Of a DNA stretch of 22,729 nt, positions 21,072 to 22,729 are shown in pieces (position 1 is the stretch's first letter; the number at the start of each line of letters is the position of its first letter). The notes beneath the pieces are model-generated. The model was not told where the DNA came from. It worked only from the letters and a program-made list of their open reading frames with translations, and made no database searches. Location of the stretch: the IMG/VR virus record IMGVR_UViG_3300025324_000034, positions 1-22,729 of that record; one strand, given 5' to 3'. The position numbers and the translations under genes are program-made. This DNA is from a virus.

Positions 21072-21101
21072 ATTTTAACACATCTGCTTCGGAATTGTCA
21101 A
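21072..21101 (-). promoter_or_regulatory. Sigma70-type promoter for the mini-ORF and nuclease
   Basis: On the minus strand TTGACA (21101-21096), an 18-base spacer and TAAAAT (21077-21072): the same boxes and spacing as the late promoter at 20650-20679. The ATG at 21064 begins seven bases after the -10 box, where transcription would start. Confidence 0.6.
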
Positions 21102-21220
21102 CCTTCCTGACCATAACTGCACATAGGTTTACAGAAATGACACAAGTGTGTCGCTTATCATAGATTTTGGGACCATCCGACACAGCAGTTTGGCCTTTAG
21201 AACCAAGCACTTACAGCAAT

Positions 21221-21254
21221 TTGTGTCGGGTGTGTCAAACCCCCTATATATAAG
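21221..21254 (+). promoter_or_regulatory. Possible rightward promoter overlapped by TGTGTC sites
   Basis: TTGTGT (21221-21226) lies 18 bases before TATATA (21245-21250), which runs into TATAAG. Two TGTGTC hexamers (21222 and 21231) cover the -35 side. On the opposite strand TTGACA (21238-21233) with TGTAAG 17 bases on (21215-21210) could fire leftward. Both are weaker than the 21072-21101 promoter. Confidence 0.35.
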
Positions 21255-21276
21255 AAGCGACACAGACGACGGTAGA

Positions 21277-21299
21277 GGGACCCCTCTGGCGGGGGTCCT
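21277..21299 (+). other. GC-rich hairpin in the control region
   Basis: GGACCCC (21278-21284) pairs with GGGGTCC (21292-21298) around a 7-nt loop, with a flanking G-T pair. It lies about 20 bases downstream of the possible rightward promoter, in the leader of any plus-strand transcript. No T-run follows. Confidence 0.45.
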
Positions 21300-21431
21300 C
21301 CCCGTCTAGACCGGCAAATCTGAGGCGAAATTAAGGAGAGCGACACACCAGGTAAGGTATTGTAGCTAAAGGGTTTAGGTGCCATTGCGGAGTGGGTGTG
21401 TCACATGCACCAGGGAAGGGTGACACAGTTT

Positions 21432-21850
21432 GTGCAAAAGTGTGTAGTTCGATATTTAATAAAATTTTCCCTCGCAGTGACACCACCCCGCCGGCGGTTG
21501 GCATGGTTGTTGCAGGGGGTCCCCACCCCTTCACAGTATTGCACATTGGCTCAGCCTTTGACGACGCAGCATTGTGCAACTATGTGGCCTCATAGGTATG
21601 TATGGGTAGCTCATTGATCTAGTGCAATTATGTGCAGGTATGCTCACGCTTTGGCACACTACATGATGCCGATGTTGGCTCAGTCCTTGATTGATGCGGC
21701 GGCGTGCATCGATAAGTAAGCAAGTGTCCTCATGAGCATATGTGTAGGCATCGCCGATTAGGTGCAATCATGGGCAACCTTGTGATGAGCTACAATGCGC
21801 AGGTGGCATGAAGATTGACCTTGACAATTGGCTCAAAGTGTGCATCGCAA
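21432..21850 (+). repeat. Degenerate direct repeats (TTGGCTCA and GTGCAANN-RTG families)
   Basis: TTGGCTCA occurs at 21546, 21675 and 21828, each followed by GTGCAAC or GTGCATCG (21574, 21694, 21840). A second family, GTGCAA plus two bases plus ATG/GTG, occurs at 21432, 21574, 21622 and 21762 (and again at 22125 and 22604). The copies are imperfect and do not preserve one reading frame, so DNA-level function (iterons, operators) or decayed duplication is more likely than coding. Confidence 0.45.
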
Positions 21851-22152
21851 AAAATGGCACGGTCCATGCCGACCCAGAAAGGTCGCGGTTCCGACACATG
21901 AAAGTACGCATCGCAGGCGACTTCGTCACGAAAATGCGCGAATTTGCCAGCAAAAACGTGTTGGCAGGTCGCGTGCTACAGGTCGTGTCACCAGGCGCAC
22001 CACGGCCTAGGCCAAGTCTGGAATTGACAACCGGCTTGCCAGTTAGGCTCACCATCCGCGGAGTGGATGGTCCATGCAAACCTGGCCAGTCGTGGGCAAT
22101 ACAGCCCAGAATAGAAGAAAGACAGTGCAACAATGGCAACATTGAATGTTGA
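21808..22152 (+). CDS. Unknown plus-strand gene, first of an overlapping pair
   Basis: 114 aa; ATG at 21808. The product starts MKIDLDNWLKVCIAKNGTVH, continues with a mixed alpha/beta middle (RHMKVRIAGDFVTKMREFAS, AGRVLQVVSPG) and ends in a polar segment after SWAIQPRIEER. The first half has balanced composition and a plausible codon pattern; the last 40 residues are less convincing. It overlaps the next start by 20 bases, suggesting coupling. The 5' end lies in the third TTGGCTCA repeat, so either the start is further in or the gene grew from repeat sequence. Strand and GC-rich composition differ from the late block. No family recognised. Confidence 0.5.
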   Translation: MKIDLDNWLKVCIAKNGTVHADPERSRFRHMKVRIAGDFVTKMREFASKNVLAGRVLQVVSPGAPRPRPSLELTTGLPVRLTIRGVDGPCKPGQSWAIQPRIEERQCNNGNIEC

Positions 22153-22489
22153 ACAACCGAAAGTGGACAAGTCAGTCGCAACGGCCAGCACGAAGGAACA
22201 GCACGACATCTTGGCCGAGATTGCGTCACTGAGGGAAGCCAACGCGAAGCTTCTTGCTGATGCAGCAGTGAAGGCCAGCGGCCGAGGATTCGATCCCTCC
22301 GACCTTGCGGGGCGAAACATCCTCGCCACACTGGACGGGCCAATCCTCATGCTCAAGATCGATCTCTCACGGCGCATGGGACAGAGCAAGTCAGGGCGAA
22401 GCGAACTGGTCGCCACGACGGCAGGCAACAAGCGAATCGACACCGACAAGGGTCCGGTCTTTTTGGGCCTGAACGTCTACGCTCGGTAG
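22133..22489 (+). CDS. Conserved-looking small protein, unknown function
   Basis: 118 aa; ATG at 22133, 20 bases inside the preceding ORF, within the word GTGCAACAATGG. The N-terminal half is a charged helix that could form a coiled coil (EQHDILAEIASLREANAKLL). The C-terminal half is strand-rich and looks conserved: ILMLKIDLSRRMGQSKSGRS, then ELVATTAGNKRI and GLNVYAR. The 'l.l.iDls...g.SkSGks..vatt.Gn..i.....gLNvY' layout feels familiar from phage and bacterial hypothetical proteins, but I cannot assign a function. A proper intrinsic terminator follows 40 bases after the stop, which supports a real gene end. Confidence 0.65.
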   Translation: MATLNVEQPKVDKSVATASTKEQHDILAEIASLREANAKLLADAAVKASGRGFDPSDLAGRNILATLDGPILMLKIDLSRRMGQSKSGRSELVATTAGNKRIDTDKGPVFLGLNVYAR

Positions 22490-22528
22490 GAGCCATACTC
22501 GGACCGAGACGGTTTGAGCAAACACGGG

Positions 22529-22564
22529 ACGACCGGGACAGCCAACCGGTCGTTTTGCTTTTTT
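22529..22564 (+). terminator. Intrinsic terminator after the plus-strand gene pair
   Basis: ACGACCGG (22529-22536) pairs perfectly with CCGGTCGT (22546-22553) around a 9-nt loop, followed by TTT, GC and a run of six T (22559-22564). The best rho-independent terminator in the window. Confidence 0.8.
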
Positions 22565-22729
22565 CGCAGGGTTTCACAGACTCAGCTACCAGGGCGGGGG
22601 ATTGTGCAATCGTGTGAAGCAAGCGGAACCGGCAACCTGGGCTCGCAAACGGCGCCAACGACGACCGGCAGGATGGCCGCCAAACGCGCCACGATGGCTC
22701 AGAACGCACGATCAACCGGGCGGCAAAGG

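Larger units (their letters stand above)
21139..21484. repeat. Array of nine GACACA/TGTGTC hexamers
   Basis: GACACA on the plus strand at 21139, 21179, 21259, 21342 and 21422; TGTGTC at 21147, 21222, 21231 and 21397. A tenth variant, GTGACACC, starts at 21477. The first pair forms the palindrome GACACAAGTGTGTC (21139-21152). About 0.17 copies would be expected by chance in this length with even base composition. Likely binding sites for a phage regulator or initiator. Confidence 0.65.
21065..21807. other. Gene-poor control region of about 740 bp
   Basis: No convincing gene lies between the minus-strand mini-ORF (start 21064) and the plus-strand gene at 21808. The region holds the minus promoter at 21072-21101, a GACACA/TGTGTC array, possible divergent promoters near 21210-21254, a hairpin at 21277-21299 and degenerate direct and inverted repeats from 21432 onward. 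Divergent gene orientation on its two sides plus dense repeats suggests an early-control switch or replication origin. Confidence 0.55.

Noticed and set aside
21139-21484. CRISPR-like spacing of the GACACA repeats
   Set aside because: Repeat cores are only 6-8 bases, occur on both strands and have uneven spacers; no CRISPR array is present.
21392-21617. Two overlapping plus-strand open frames of 67-73 codons in the control region
   Set aside because: They run through the GACACA and GTGCAA repeats; neither frame is preserved between repeat copies and neither has a ribosome-binding site.
21768-22343. Long minus-strand open frame (191 codons) opposite the plus-strand gene pair
   Set aside because: Product is rich in Trp, Cys, Arg and Pro with no coherent fold; it is the antisense shadow of the GC-rich plus-strand genes.
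22614-22729. Possible start of a further plus-strand gene at the right edge (GTG at 22614 or ATG at 22673)
   Set aside because: Only about 20-38 codons are in view, two frames are open, and there is no clear ribosome-binding site; undecidable here.

Overview
This window carries most of the virion-building (late) gene block of a tailed double-stranded DNA bacteriophage or prophage. The evidence is the ordered set small terminase-like protein, large terminase, portal, scaffold, HK97-type capsid, adaptor, fibre and tail-hub proteins, packed head to tail on the minus strand and joined by TAATG, ATGA or few-base junctions. The spliced portal would be 749 aa (P22 gp1 is 725 aa). A gp4-like adaptor and gp10/gp12-like tail proteins are present, and there is no tail-tube or tape-measure gene in view. 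This suggests a podovirus-like virion, but the left end of the block is cut, so that is an inference. The host cannot be named from the sequence.

Layout, read with the minus-strand transcription (right to left). A consensus-like promoter at 20650-20679 overlaps three TTAGCA repeats and starts a structured leader of about 250 nt. Then follow: small terminase candidate (19651-20391); three tiny genes (19220-19649); large terminase (17757-19217); a zinc-ribbon protein and a coiled-coil protein (17198-17754); the portal interrupted by an HNH intein (13965-17189); scaffold (13058-13894); major capsid protein (11720-13030); a strong stem-loop that probably acts as an attenuator; capsid-proximal genes (10188-11649); a degenerate tRNA-like element with a CAT anticodon (10097-10167); a fibre-like protein; three tandem paralogs (7559-9368); small virion proteins; a 715-aa fibre with 125-aa repeats; an adaptor; and two tail-hub/beta-propeller-like proteins running off the left end.

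Right of the late promoter lie a PDDEXK (Hjc-like) nuclease gene and a tiny membrane-protein ORF with its own promoter, possibly leaderless. Next is a gene-poor control region of about 740 bp (21065-21807) with nine GACACA/TGTGTC hexamers, a possible divergent promoter pair and several degenerate repeats. It looks like an early-control or replication-origin region. From 21808 the coding strand switches to plus: two overlapping unknown genes end in a good intrinsic terminator (22529-22564).

The first ~155-175 bases do not belong to the phage. They encode the NPPF-motif segment of a GC-rich N6-adenine DNA methyltransferase, joined to the truncated tail gene through about 20 bases that read sensibly in both genes. 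That is the expected footprint of a short-k-mer assembly chimera, or of a recombination at microhomology.
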